Assembly (NCBI GenBank): GCA_937929915.1
Contig: CALFUN010000012.1
Location: forward strand, 48,182-112,181
DNA: 64,000 nt
Direction: 5' to 3'
Origin: an uncultured Caulobacterales bacterium
GTDB lineage: Bacteria; Pseudomonadota; Alphaproteobacteria; Caulobacterales; Maricaulaceae
Numbering within the stretch: the first letter of the stretch is position 1; the number at the start of each line of letters is the position of its first letter. Both the position numbers and the translations under genes were made by a program. Positions 7,879 to 16,559 of this stretch are shown in pieces. The notes beneath the pieces are model-generated. The model saw only the letters and a list, made by a program, of their open reading frames with translations. It ran no database searches and was not told the DNA's origin.

Positions 7879-9543
7879 ATGGATAGTATTGACGTAGATG
7901 TTTTAGTGGTCGGCTCTGGCGCGGGCGCTTTAACGGCTGCGATTACAGCCCATGACCATGGCGGCAAAGTTCTCGTGGTTGAAAAATCCGATATGTATGG
8001 CGGGACATCGGCCACGTCAGGCGGCGGTATTTGGATTCCCTGTAACCACCTGATGGCCAAACACGGACAAAGCGATACACCGCAGGCGGCGCTCACATAT
8101 CTGAAAGCTTGTATCGGCGATGCCGTCTCCGAGGATCGTTTGAAAGCCTATGTTGAAAATGCGCCAAAAATGCTCAAAGATATGGAAGATAAATCCGATA
8201 TTTGTTTTGTTGCGACACCCTATGCGGATTACTTAACTGAAAAAGAAGGTAGTAAAGATGGCTGGCGCACGCTTGACCCTGTGCCGATGTCCGCAACGAA
8301 ACTTGGTAAAGAGTTTTTCAATATGCGCCCGCCGCATCCGCAGACAATTTTTGGCGGTTTTACAATTACCGTCAATGAAGCCAAAAAGATTATTACGCGG
8401 GCGAAAGGCTGGAAGATGATTATGGCCAAGCTCATGCTGTCTTATCGTCTGGATATTCCGATGCGAATGAAGAGTAAGCGCCATCGCCGCTTATGTCTTG
8501 GCAATGCTTTGGTGGGACGATGCCTGACCTCTGCTTTTAAACGGAAAATACCAATCTGGCGCAATAGTCCGTTAAAGTCTTTGATTGAAACACAAGGCAA
8601 AGTGACGGGGGCTATCATCACCAAAGATGGTGTGGATATGCAGGTCAATGCCGCGCGAGGTGTGATTTTAGCCGCAGGCGGGTTTGAGCATAATACAAAC
8701 ATGCGCGAAGAAAACCTGCCAGGCCCAACCGATACAAAATGGAGCGCAACACCAGGACAAAATACGGGGGATGCACATATTGCTGCGGCAGCTGTAGGGG
8801 CGAATTTAACATTGATGGATGCGGCGTGGTGGGGGCCATCTGTGCGGTTGCCGCATAATGACAGATCGCGTGTATTATTTGCGGAACGTGCCTTACCTGG
8901 AGTCTATATCGTCAATCATAAAGGTGAACGTTATCTTAATGAGGCGGCCAGCTATGATGAGGTTGGGCGTAAGCTTCAAGCGCACCCAAAGACAAGCTGG
9001 GTTATATTCGATCGCCGCGCGCGCGAGAAATACGGCATTGGCCCGCTTTATCCAACGGCCGTCCATCCAGACAGTAAATGGACGGATGCGATTAAAGCTG
9101 TGGTGAAAAAATCAGATACGATTGCAGGGCTTGCGGAGCTTATAGGCGTGGATGCGGCTGGCCTTGAAAGTACAGCTGAGAAAGTTGCCAGATATTCTGA
9201 AACGGGCATCGATGAAGATTTTGCTTCGGGTAGCACATCTTATGATCGTTATTATGGCGATCCGTCTATCACGCCAAATCCATGCCTTGCGCCGCTTGCA
9301 AAAGCGCCATTTTACGCCTTCCCCGTTTATCCTGGCGATATAGGCACAAAAGGCGGTGTAGATGTGGATGTTAACGCACAAGCGCTCAATAAAAAAGGCA
9401 CGCCGATTGGCGGGCTATATGCGACAGGCAATACGGCTTCATCTGTCATGGGATATACATATCCGGGCGCGGGATCTACGCTTGGCCCTGCCATGACATT
9501 TGGCTATGTCGCGGCCCGGCATGCCATGGGGGCCAATACATAA
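7879..9543 (+). CDS. kstD: 3-ketosteroid dehydrogenase, KstD-like FAD flavoprotein
   Basis: A 554-residue flavoprotein of the fumarate reductase/3-ketosteroid dehydrogenase family. The N-terminal ADP-binding motif VVGSGAGALTAA covers residues 11-21 and is followed by EKSDMYGGTSATSGGGIWIP. The C-terminal GYTYPGAGSTLGPAMTFGY contains the Tyr and Gly that contact the 3-keto group in KstD. KstD inserts the delta1 double bond that leads to A-ring aromatisation and B-ring opening; related delta4(5alpha)-dehydrogenases share these motifs, so the regiochemistry is not certain. It heads a unit with the downstream sulfatase, with GGGGA before the ATG and operator site A upstream. Confidence 0.82.
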   Translation: MDSIDVDVLVVGSGAGALTAAITAHDHGGKVLVVEKSDMYGGTSATSGGGIWIPCNHLMAKHGQSDTPQAALTYLKACIGDAVSEDRLKAYVENAPKMLKDMEDKSDICFVATPYADYLTEKEGSKDGWRTLDPVPMSATKLGKEFFNMRPPHPQTIFGGFTITVNEAKKIITRAKGWKMIMAKLMLSYRLDIPMRMKSKRHRRLCLGNALVGRCLTSAFKRKIPIWRNSPLKSLIETQGKVTGAIITKDGVDMQVNAARGVILAAGGFEHNTNMREENLPGPTDTKWSATPGQNTGDAHIAAAAVGANLTLMDAAWWGPSVRLPHNDRSRVLFAERALPGVYIVNHKGERYLNEAASYDEVGRKLQAHPKTSWVIFDRRAREKYGIGPLYPTAVHPDSKWTDAIKAVVKKSDTIAGLAELIGVDAAGLESTAEKVARYSETGIDEDFASGSTSYDRYYGDPSITPNPCLAPLAKAPFYAFPVYPGDIGTKGGVDVDVNAQALNKKGTPIGGLYATGNTASSVMGYTYPGAGSTLGPAMTFGYVAARHAMGANT

Positions 9544-9563
9544 TTTAAATCATAAAGGGGACA

Positions 9564-11162
9564 ATGATGGTGAAGAAACTATTAGCTATTTTAGCAGTGA
9601 TTTTGATTGCGGGTTTTGTTTTTGTAAAAGTGAAATTTCGCAAAGTCGCATCGTCTGATTTTGATTTCCCGACGGCACAAACGGTGAATCTGGCTTCGCT
9701 TGTTAAAGAGAGGCCCGCAGATGCGCCCCCGCCTAATATTGTTATATTGCTCGCCGATGATTTAGGCTGGGCCGATGTTGGTTATCATGGCAGTGATATT
9801 CAAACTCCCAATATTGACCGCCTTGCCAAAGAAGGCATGCGGCTAGAGCGGTTCTATGCTACGCCATTTTGTACGCCGACGCGGGCGGCCCTTATGACAG
9901 GGCGCGACCCGATTAAATTGGGCGCAGCGCATGCTGTTTTCATGGCATGGGATAATGGCGGCATTTCCCCGACAGAACGGTTTATGCCTGAAGACTTCAG
10001 AGAAGCTGGCTATGAAACGGCGATGATTGGCAAGTGGCATTTAGGCCATACGATTGAGCAACACACGCCAAATGCGCGCGGTTTTGATCATTTTTATGGA
10101 CATTTCAATACAGATGTTTTGTATTTTGATCACACTTTTGCAGGCGGGCATGATTTCCAAGAAAATGGCAAAACGGTCAGCCATGCGGGTGAATATGCCA
10201 CGGATGTTCATGGTAATCAGGCGACGCGTTTCATCAAAGAAATTCGCGACCCAAATAAGCCATTTTTCCTTTATGTGCCGTTTCTGGCTCCGCATTCTCC
10301 TATCGAAGCCAAACCCGAAGATATTGCCAAATATCCAAACCGCATAGACACGCCGCGCGCGCCGATGAAAACCTACGCAGCTATGGTGGATAGTCTTGAT
10401 CAAGCCATTGGCCGTATTTTGGATAGTCTTGATGAGCAGGGCGTTGCTGATAATACGATTGTTTTATTTTTCTCTGATAATGGCGGATTTCGGAATTTTG
10501 GCGGTGTGAATACGCCGCTGCGCGGGGGCAAACTCGAAGCTTACGAAGGCGGTGTTCGCGTCACATCTGTCATGCGCTGGCCTGATGTTTTGCCCGCTAA
10601 TACGGTGAATGAAAATGTATTATCCGTTATGGATGTCTATCCGACCTTGATGAAGGCGGCAGGTGTGACGCCGAATTATAAAAAGCAAATAGACGGTCTT
10701 GACCGCTGGGATGCTGTCAAAGGGAAAGGCGATAAAGACCGCGGGCAGCCGCTTATCTTTACATCAAATGTGCCTATTTATAATAAATTTAAATATGGCG
10801 TTCTCGACGGGCCATGGAAATTGGTACAAGAGGTTGACCATCAACGCCGTGTAACAGAGGTAAAGACTGAGCTATTTAATGTCTGGATGGATCCGAATGA
10901 AACGGCGGATATTTCCTCGGAAAATCCTGCACAAGTCGAGCGCTTGACAAATATCTTAGATAAGCGCCTCGCATTGCACCCGATTGGCGGACAATATGTC
11001 AAAATCCAGCCACATCCCGGTTGGCGCGCTCCGCATGATTATGCAGATGTGGTCATTCCAGCCGATCAAGTTAAAGAGGATATGTGGACAGGTTTTGGCC
11101 CGCTTGCGACGACCGTGCTGCAAAAAACGCACGGTGAAAAGGGACGCATTAAATATGATTAG
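9564..11162 (+). CDS. Arylsulfatase, type I (formylglycine), N-terminal membrane anchor
   Basis: A 532-residue sulfatase of the alkaline phosphatase superfamily. Residues 5-22 form a hydrophobic signal anchor, which places the enzyme in the periplasm. The metal-binding LLADDLGWAD is near residue 62. Cys103 in FCTPTRAALMTGRDP is the CxPxR site where Cys is converted to formylglycine. The GKWHLGH motif and the FFSDNGG metal site follow. The enzyme hydrolyses sulfate esters. Its place directly after kstD suggests a sulfated steroid as substrate (inference). It is clearly a paralogue of the sulfatase at 19307: both end in a conserved HPGWRAP segment and LQK...KG.I.YD. ATAAAGGGGAC before the ATG is a good ribosome-binding site; a second ATG follows directly at 9567. 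No formylglycine-generating enzyme gene is in the window. Confidence 0.85.
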   Translation: MMVKKLLAILAVILIAGFVFVKVKFRKVASSDFDFPTAQTVNLASLVKERPADAPPPNIVILLADDLGWADVGYHGSDIQTPNIDRLAKEGMRLERFYATPFCTPTRAALMTGRDPIKLGAAHAVFMAWDNGGISPTERFMPEDFREAGYETAMIGKWHLGHTIEQHTPNARGFDHFYGHFNTDVLYFDHTFAGGHDFQENGKTVSHAGEYATDVHGNQATRFIKEIRDPNKPFFLYVPFLAPHSPIEAKPEDIAKYPNRIDTPRAPMKTYAAMVDSLDQAIGRILDSLDEQGVADNTIVLFFSDNGGFRNFGGVNTPLRGGKLEAYEGGVRVTSVMRWPDVLPANTVNENVLSVMDVYPTLMKAAGVTPNYKKQIDGLDRWDAVKGKGDKDRGQPLIFTSNVPIYNKFKYGVLDGPWKLVQEVDHQRRVTEVKTELFNVWMDPNETADISSENPAQVERLTNILDKRLALHPIGGQYVKIQPHPGWRAPHDYADVVIPADQVKEDMWTGFGPLATTVLQKTHGEKGRIKYD

Positions 11163-11171
11163 GAAATATGA

Positions 11172-12863
11172 TTAGGGCTTAATATCAGGCTGTATCCGCA
11201 GACGGCCATGATAGGCCCCAACAAAGATGCGGCCCTTTTCATCAATCACTGGCCCAGAAAATAGGCTATTATATTTTTGTCCGCCCATAATGTAATGAAA
11301 GCTAGGCTCACCAGTTAACCAGTCTACCGCCTCAACTGTCCATTCATGATTGCGTGCGCCAATGAAATAGACTTGACCAGACCCCGTTGAAACCCACGGC
11401 ACGCCATTAGGGGAGCTGATCGTTTCATTCACCCAGGCTTTTTCGATACGGCGCAAGACGGGGTTCCATTCGAATTTTTGGATGCCGTAAGGTTGATATT
11501 TTGGATTATTACCAAGCGGACCGATAATGGCTCCGCGGCCAACGCCTTTTTTGGGGAAAAAGAACGGTGCATTACGCGGTGTGTTATTGACGACAAGTGC
11601 GCCGTAACCTGCGATAATAACGGTTTGTTCGGATTGAATATTCGTGACATTTAAATCGCCCATATCTGCGGGGGCTTGACCTGCGATACGGCGAGACGGC
11701 GCGCCGTCAAGCTGCGTCCAATCATCAGGGATGTCGTCGCGCCACATAAGTACGACATTCATGCGAATATCGCCATCTGTGAATACAACAAAGCGGTTTT
11801 CATCGCCAAACCCCATCAAGCTTGGCGTTGCGCCCGTGCCTTCGCCTGTGCCGTTGCGATATTGCGCGCTCCATGCGCCGTCTGACGGGTCAATGGACAG
11901 CGCATCGCCTGTCCAAATGACTTTATGCATATGATTGCGAGAGGCGACATAAATGCCGCCATCTTTATCAATGGCGATAGAATTACGCACCCAACCATAG
12001 CCAACACCGTGGGTTTTTGTATCTTCTATGTCTGAATATTTCAAAGCGGTCGATCGATATTCGGTTAAATCAGGAGATACGGCAATCAGCGTCCCATTTT
12101 CCATCGGAAAGATTATCCAACCATCATAGGTCATATTCATCCCAACGCTCGCGCCAGCTAAATGCTCGGGGAGTTGGAAGCGAGCCTTCTCAACGATTTT
12201 GGAGTCAGCATCACCGTCTATGGCATCACCATAAGCAATGACAGAGCCGTCATTATGCGCGATATAAAACCAGTTATTCATACCAATAACAGTATAAACA
12301 CCAGAGAGTGATTTTAACGGTAAGAGAGATTTGACCGCTGTTACAATCGCAGTTGCGCCGTTATTTTTATCTAATTTTGCGATAATTTTATTAGCCCAAT
12401 CTTCATTCCATTTATCTGCAACATCGGATTTCAAATGGTCGATAAGGCGGTAGCTTTCATAGTCGAGTTTAAAGACGCCATTAACCCCATTGGTCCATAA
12501 GACACGGCGGCCATCCTCATATTTGCTGGAGGTAGATGCTCCAAAATGCCCAGGGCCAAGGAATTGATAGGCAATTTCATGACTGTCTAAACGGCGCGTT
12601 TTATCTATCGGGCCTGAAAGAGGTGTGGAGTCTTGCTGGGCTGGGTCACCATGCGGAATGGGGTTTACACCTTGGGCTGCCATTGGATTAACTTCAGGAA
12701 AATTCATATCAATAGGCGCGCTGGATGGGTCTATCATTTGCGGAGCAAGGGGCAGGTCTAAATCAGGACGAGGGGCAGGCGGGCCAAGCTCGCAGTTTTT
12801 TAAAAGACCAAAAGCAATGAGGGCCAAAACTATGAATGCGAATATCTTGAGAAATCGTTTCAT
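11172..12863 (-). CDS. Membrane-anchored beta-propeller-like protein, unknown function (copy 1)
   Basis: A 563-residue protein with a hydrophobic N-terminal anchor (residues 5-21) followed by a Pro-rich linker, so the body is probably periplasmic. The rest is rich in repeated beta-strand units of the type IAIDKDGGIYVASRNHMHKV and GWIIFPMENGTLIAV, as in PQQ-like, SMP-30-like or YVTN beta-propellers. I do not recognise a catalytic motif and do not assign a function. It is distantly paralogous to the protein at 36965: same length class, same anchor, a shared NS.A.DK.G.YV block and a shared G.G.SP.LMG-type block. It is last in a minus-strand group with an aldehyde dehydrogenase and two SDRs, and converges on the first sulfatase gene, so a role in steroid handling is likely but unproven. 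GAGG precedes the ATG. Confidence 0.7.
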   Translation of the reverse strand: MKRFLKIFAFIVLALIAFGLLKNCELGPPAPRPDLDLPLAPQMIDPSSAPIDMNFPEVNPMAAQGVNPIPHGDPAQQDSTPLSGPIDKTRRLDSHEIAYQFLGPGHFGASTSSKYEDGRRVLWTNGVNGVFKLDYESYRLIDHLKSDVADKWNEDWANKIIAKLDKNNGATAIVTAVKSLLPLKSLSGVYTVIGMNNWFYIAHNDGSVIAYGDAIDGDADSKIVEKARFQLPEHLAGASVGMNMTYDGWIIFPMENGTLIAVSPDLTEYRSTALKYSDIEDTKTHGVGYGWVRNSIAIDKDGGIYVASRNHMHKVIWTGDALSIDPSDGAWSAQYRNGTGEGTGATPSLMGFGDENRFVVFTDGDIRMNVVLMWRDDIPDDWTQLDGAPSRRIAGQAPADMGDLNVTNIQSEQTVIIAGYGALVVNNTPRNAPFFFPKKGVGRGAIIGPLGNNPKYQPYGIQKFEWNPVLRRIEKAWVNETISSPNGVPWVSTGSGQVYFIGARNHEWTVEAVDWLTGEPSFHYIMGGQKYNSLFSGPVIDEKGRIFVGAYHGRLRIQPDIKP

Positions 12864-12927
12864 AATTTAGTGCCTCAAGGATGTGCAGTTGCGCGTGCCA
12901 AATGCGCTACGTAATTATATTTAAAGG

Positions 12928-14346
12928 TTATTTCTGAATGGCCTTCATAATTAGCTTTGTATATCGTTCCGAATAAGGGGGTAGTTGAATAAGAAAATCT
13001 CGGAATTTATCTAAAGGTTGATGCACAACAGAGCGCTCATTTGACATAGAGCGAAAGCCTTCATAACCGCCAATACGGCCCATGCCAGAATTCCCAATAC
13101 CACCAAATGGCAAGCGCGGATTTGTGCCAGATTGGATGCAATTATTATTGACAACCGCAGAGCCTGATGAGGTGTTATCTAGGAAATACTCAATATTATC
13201 ATCATTGGTCGAATAGATATAAATCGCAAGAGAATTTCTACGCGGGGCGATATGAGATAAAACTTCATCGCGGGTTTTATACCCTATGACGCATAAAACA
13301 GGCCCAAAGACTTCTTCTTGCATAATGGCCATATCTTCGGTGACATCTGTGATGATTGTCGGTTCAACATAATTATCTTCGATGTTGACGGTGCCGCCGC
13401 TCACAAGACTTGCGCCTTTTTTGATAGCATCATCCATCAAGGTTTTAATACGCTGTGTGTGGCGTGCATTGATGATGCGCGGGACATATGCGGAATTATT
13501 TAGCCCTGCACCGTCTGAATTATAAAGCGCGTTGATTTTATCCGTCAATAATGTTTGAAATTCCTCTTTCACACTTTCATGTATAATGGCGTAATCGGGC
13601 GCAATGCAGACTTGCCCCGCATTCATGACGCGGCCCCAAGCGAGCTTGGTGGCGGCGTTTTCAAGCTTGGCGGTTTCGTCAATGATGACGGGATTTTTCC
13701 CGCCCATTTCTAATGTGATAGAGGCAAGATTATTTGCCGCCGCTTTCATGACGATCTTTCCTATGGCTGTCCCGCCTGTATAATAAATATGGTCAAAGGG
13801 CTGTTCTAATAAGGTTTTGGCGACTTCAACATCGCCTAGAAAAACCTCAGCTTCGTCACGCGGAAAGGCTTCATGAACGATGTCTTGAATGATTTGAGCA
13901 GAGTGCGGCGCAAGTTCCGAAGGTTTTATCGCAACAGCATTGCCCGCCGCCACAGCGGCTAACATTGGCACAAAGCTCTCCGCCGTGGGCGCATTATAAG
14001 CCGCCATATTCAGTACGACCCCTTTGGATTGGCGGCGGATTTCACAGCGTTTACCCATGGTGGCGAGTGAGTTTTTAATCTTTTCGGCTTTCATCCATTT
14101 GGGCAGGTTTTTTATAATGAAATCCATTTCTGTTTTGAGCATGACAAGTTCAGCCGCCATATCCAGATCATGAGTGCCGCGCTCTGTATGGGCGGCTTTG
14201 AATAAATCATCCTTGCGCTTAATCGTTGCATCCCAAAGCGCGTTCATCCGCGCGCTGCGTTCACTGGCAGAGCTGTTGCGCAGACGCGATGTAGATGATT
14301 TTAATAACTTAAATTTTTCGGAAATATCGGGTGTGTTTTCAACCAT
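12928..14346 (-). CDS. NAD(P)-dependent aldehyde dehydrogenase
   Basis: A 472-residue aldehyde dehydrogenase of the class 3/coniferyl-aldehyde-dehydrogenase type. The cofactor-site GGTAIGKIV, the general-base Glu in LEMGGKNP and the nucleophilic Cys in NAGQVCIAPDY are present, and the C-terminal NSGMGRIGG.GF motif is typical of this subfamily. It oxidises aldehydes to acids. In a steroid island a plausible substrate is an aldehyde formed when a side-chain alcohol is oxidised, for instance after P450 hydroxylation (inference). It starts three bases after the stop of the SDR gene and probably shares its operator-controlled promoter. Confidence 0.85.
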   Translation of the reverse strand: MVENTPDISEKFKLLKSSTSRLRNSSASERSARMNALWDATIKRKDDLFKAAHTERGTHDLDMAAELVMLKTEMDFIIKNLPKWMKAEKIKNSLATMGKRCEIRRQSKGVVLNMAAYNAPTAESFVPMLAAVAAGNAVAIKPSELAPHSAQIIQDIVHEAFPRDEAEVFLGDVEVAKTLLEQPFDHIYYTGGTAIGKIVMKAAANNLASITLEMGGKNPVIIDETAKLENAATKLAWGRVMNAGQVCIAPDYAIIHESVKEEFQTLLTDKINALYNSDGAGLNNSAYVPRIINARHTQRIKTLMDDAIKKGASLVSGGTVNIEDNYVEPTIITDVTEDMAIMQEEVFGPVLCVIGYKTRDEVLSHIAPRRNSLAIYIYSTNDDNIEYFLDNTSSGSAVVNNNCIQSGTNPRLPFGGIGNSGMGRIGGYEGFRSMSNERSVVHQPLDKFRDFLIQLPPYSERYTKLIMKAIQK

Positions 14347-14349
14347 GAC

Positions 14350-15225
14350 TTAGCCTTTATACTGCGGAATGCCGACGGCTTTTTGAATTGTCTTTTCAAA
14401 GGCGCGTTCGGGCATGATAGCGAGCATGACTTTCATCGGTTTTACATCTTTGCCTACGAGGTAGCGCGGTTTCCATGTTTTTTTATCCAGTAACGCCAAG
14501 ACCTCATCGGTAACATAATCTGGTTCATTACCTTTATTAATTTGTTCCACCATTTTAGTGGTGGTTGTTTCCAATAGATGGGGTGCGTAAACAGACTTCA
14601 CATCTTCGGATATATTTTGCCAAATATGTTTTGTCGTTTCTTCGGCATTGGCGCACATATTGGTTTTAACGGCTCCAGGCTCGATAGAAGTTACTTCAAT
14701 CCCGAACGGGGCGAGTTCATTACGTAAGGTACAGGTTAAGCCTTCAACCGCCCATTTGGACATGTTGTAACTCCCAGAACAAGCGGGATTGGCGCGCACC
14801 GCCCCAGAGGCAAAATTCATAATACGCGACTCTGCGCCGCCTTTGCGGATCATAGGTAGAAAAGCTTGGCAAACACGCATAGGGCCGAATGTATTGACTT
14901 CAAAAATGACTCGCATTTCTTTCATCTTTATACCTTCAATCGGCCCTGTACCGACATTGGCGATGCCAGCATTATTAATTAAAAGATTAAGCGGACGCTC
15001 GCCTAAATGTTTGGCTACGGCTTTTGCGCTTTTAGTAACCGATGCGTCTTTTGTGACATCTTGTTCAATCGGAACGAGATTTTCATGCGTCCCAAGCTCG
15101 GAGCTATCCCCGCCAGGGAGCACACCTGCAAAGACTTGCCAGCCGCGCTCTGCGAGCTTACGGGCCATCATCGCGCCCATCCCCATATTCGCGCCAGTGA
15201 TAAAAGCTGTTTTTTGATTGGCCAT
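14350..15225 (-). CDS. Short-chain dehydrogenase, retinol/17beta-hydroxysteroid dehydrogenase-like
   Basis: A 291-residue classical SDR. The cofactor motif TGANMGMG is near residue 10, NNAG follows, and the catalytic residues lie in FASGAVRA and SYNMSKWAVEG. The C-terminal part with Pro-rich PRYLVGKD resembles the vertebrate 17beta-HSD/retinol dehydrogenase group, whose members oxidise or reduce steroid and retinoid alcohols. It is the first gene after operator site B, with GGGGAATAAC before the ATG, and leads the unit SDR, aldehyde dehydrogenase, beta-propeller protein. A hydroxysteroid or side-chain alcohol substrate is likely but not shown by the sequence. Confidence 0.75.
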   Translation of the reverse strand: MANQKTAFITGANMGMGAMMARKLAERGWQVFAGVLPGGDSSELGTHENLVPIEQDVTKDASVTKSAKAVAKHLGERPLNLLINNAGIANVGTGPIEGIKMKEMRVIFEVNTFGPMRVCQAFLPMIRKGGAESRIMNFASGAVRANPACSGSYNMSKWAVEGLTCTLRNELAPFGIEVTSIEPGAVKTNMCANAEETTKHIWQNISEDVKSVYAPHLLETTTTKMVEQINKGNEPDYVTDEVLALLDKKTWKPRYLVGKDVKPMKVMLAIMPERAFEKTIQKAVGIPQYKG

Positions 15226-15267
15226 GTTATTCCCCGTTATTTTGCGTTACGATCATTATTTTATAAG

Positions 15268-15288
15268 TTTCCGAACGACATTCAGAAA
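15268..15288. promoter_or_regulatory. Predicted TetR-type operator, site B
   Basis: A 21-bp imperfect palindrome with left arm TTTCCGAAC, centre GAC and right arm ATTCAGAAA. It lies 42 bases upstream of the minus-strand SDR gene starting at 15225. On that strand a TATAAAAT-like -10 element follows a few bases after the palindrome, so the site would overlap the -35 region, as at site A. Confidence 0.65.
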
Positions 15289-15355
15289 AGCCTAAGCCGC
15301 GCTATGAGTCAAGATAAGAGGTACGTCTTGGCTTGTGAATCTGAAAAGCTTAAGC

Positions 15356-16117
15356 TTAAAAAGCATCAGGGCGAAGCTGCGCATCCGTGCCGCCATCAAC
15401 ATATATAATGCTGCCTTGCATATAGTCCGCCGCATCGGAGAGCATAAATTCAATGACGCCCGCAATTTCTTCAGGGCTTGCCACGCGCGTTTTAGGGATA
15501 GGAATGGCGTCAACGCTTTTGCCAATAACAGGGTGATCCGCTGCGCCGCGAAACATGGGGGTTTCTGTCATACCGGGTGCGATCGCATTTAGAGTAATGT
15601 TTGCCTGCCCCCAATCGGCTGCGCGGCGACGCACAGCACGGGCGATGGCATGTTTGGATAGGCCGTAAATGAGCGCACCATGGGACTCGCCAATATGTTG
15701 CATAGCTTCGTCTTCATTGCCGTCCAATAAAGCCCGTACAATATCGCTATCAGGATCTGTGCGCATTTGCGCGGAGTTAGATGAAATCACAACGACACGG
15801 CCTTGCACGGCGGCTAAGGCGTCTTTCAGGCCATCTAGCAATGTGACAGCGCCAAAATAATTAACCTTGGCAACAAGTTGCCCGTTATCTAAATGTCCAC
15901 CTAACCCTGCGGCAAGTATAAGGCGGTCAATTTTGCCGTCTGATAAGTCTAAAGCGTGTGTAATGGCCGTTCTGCGTCCGTCATCAGTCGATAAATCAGC
16001 GTTAATGGTTTCGCCCTGCAAATCTATACCGATGATTTTATAGCCTTGAGCTTTCATGCGGGTTTTGACACAGGCCCCTATGCCAGAGGCTGCCCCTGTG
16101 ATAACGGCTGTTTTCAT
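15356..16117 (-). CDS. hsdA: 3alpha-hydroxysteroid dehydrogenase/carbonyl reductase, HsdA-like
   Basis: A 253-residue SDR that matches Comamonas testosteroni HsdA along its length from memory: ITGAASGIGA at the N terminus, INADLSTDDGRR, VNYFGAVTLLDG, and a C-terminal DGGTDAQLRP. The catalytic residues are Ser112/113, Tyr151 and Lys155, close to the Comamonas numbering, and the typical long insert lies before the Tyr. HsdA interconverts 3alpha-hydroxysteroids and 3-ketosteroids with NAD(H) in the cytoplasm, the entry reaction for bile-acid-type or 3alpha-hydroxy steroids. The ribosome site GGAGGAAAGAG before the ATG is strong. The gene is separated by 130 bases from the next minus-strand gene, with operator B between, so it may form its own unit. 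Confidence 0.87.
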   Translation of the reverse strand: MKTAVITGAASGIGACVKTRMKAQGYKIIGIDLQGETINADLSTDDGRRTAITHALDLSDGKIDRLILAAGLGGHLDNGQLVAKVNYFGAVTLLDGLKDALAAVQGRVVVISSNSAQMRTDPDSDIVRALLDGNEDEAMQHIGESHGALIYGLSKHAIARAVRRRAADWGQANITLNAIAPGMTETPMFRGAADHPVIGKSVDAIPIPKTRVASPEEIAGVIEFMLSDAADYMQGSIIYVDGGTDAQLRPDAF

Positions 16118-16559
16118 GATCTCTCTTTCCTCCCATTTGCGTAGTGATTAGCGTAATAATTTACGCAAATCGAGATTAAAATGCTTTCAAGCTTAAAAAT
16201 TCATAGCAAAATGTATTAAAAATAACGCATTGTGTATGTGTCAGGGGAGGTTTTCTCAAGTAAGAGGATTATCATTTGAAAAATAGGTATTTTAATATCA
16301 AATTTATTGTCTGGCGCTGGAATGGGCAAAATATCTAGGCTTTGAATCGTTTGCAGAGATTATGAGTGAGGTTCTCTTATGCGTATCAAAAATGCAACTA
16401 ATCTACGCAAAATGATATAATTTAGGCTAAAATATAGCCAATCGCGCATTATTCTTAATAATTCTTGCGACTATTGCATTGCGCCCTTTTCGATATTGGC
16501 CTAGGATTTTAAGTAATAAAGGCAAAATGCCGCACTAAAATACATAGGGGGAGACAATT
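16118..16559. promoter_or_regulatory. 442-base divergent regulatory region between hsdA and the TonB receptor gene
   Basis: No gene is seen here. The region contains TTTGCGTA (16136-16143) and its inverted copy TACGCAAA (16162-16169), enclosing a perfect 16-bp inverted repeat GCGTAA-TAAT-TTACGC (16151-16166) next to the hsdA start. A further TACGCAAA is at 16404-16411, with GCGTA at 16381-16385. None matches the TTTYCGAAC operator, so a second regulator may act here. The rest is AT-rich, with no further signal I can name. Confidence 0.45.

Noticed and set aside
15345..15360. AAGCTTAAGCTT palindrome at the hsdA stop codon as a terminator
   Set aside because: The stem is AT-rich and weak, has no proper loop, and there is no T tract on the minus strand.
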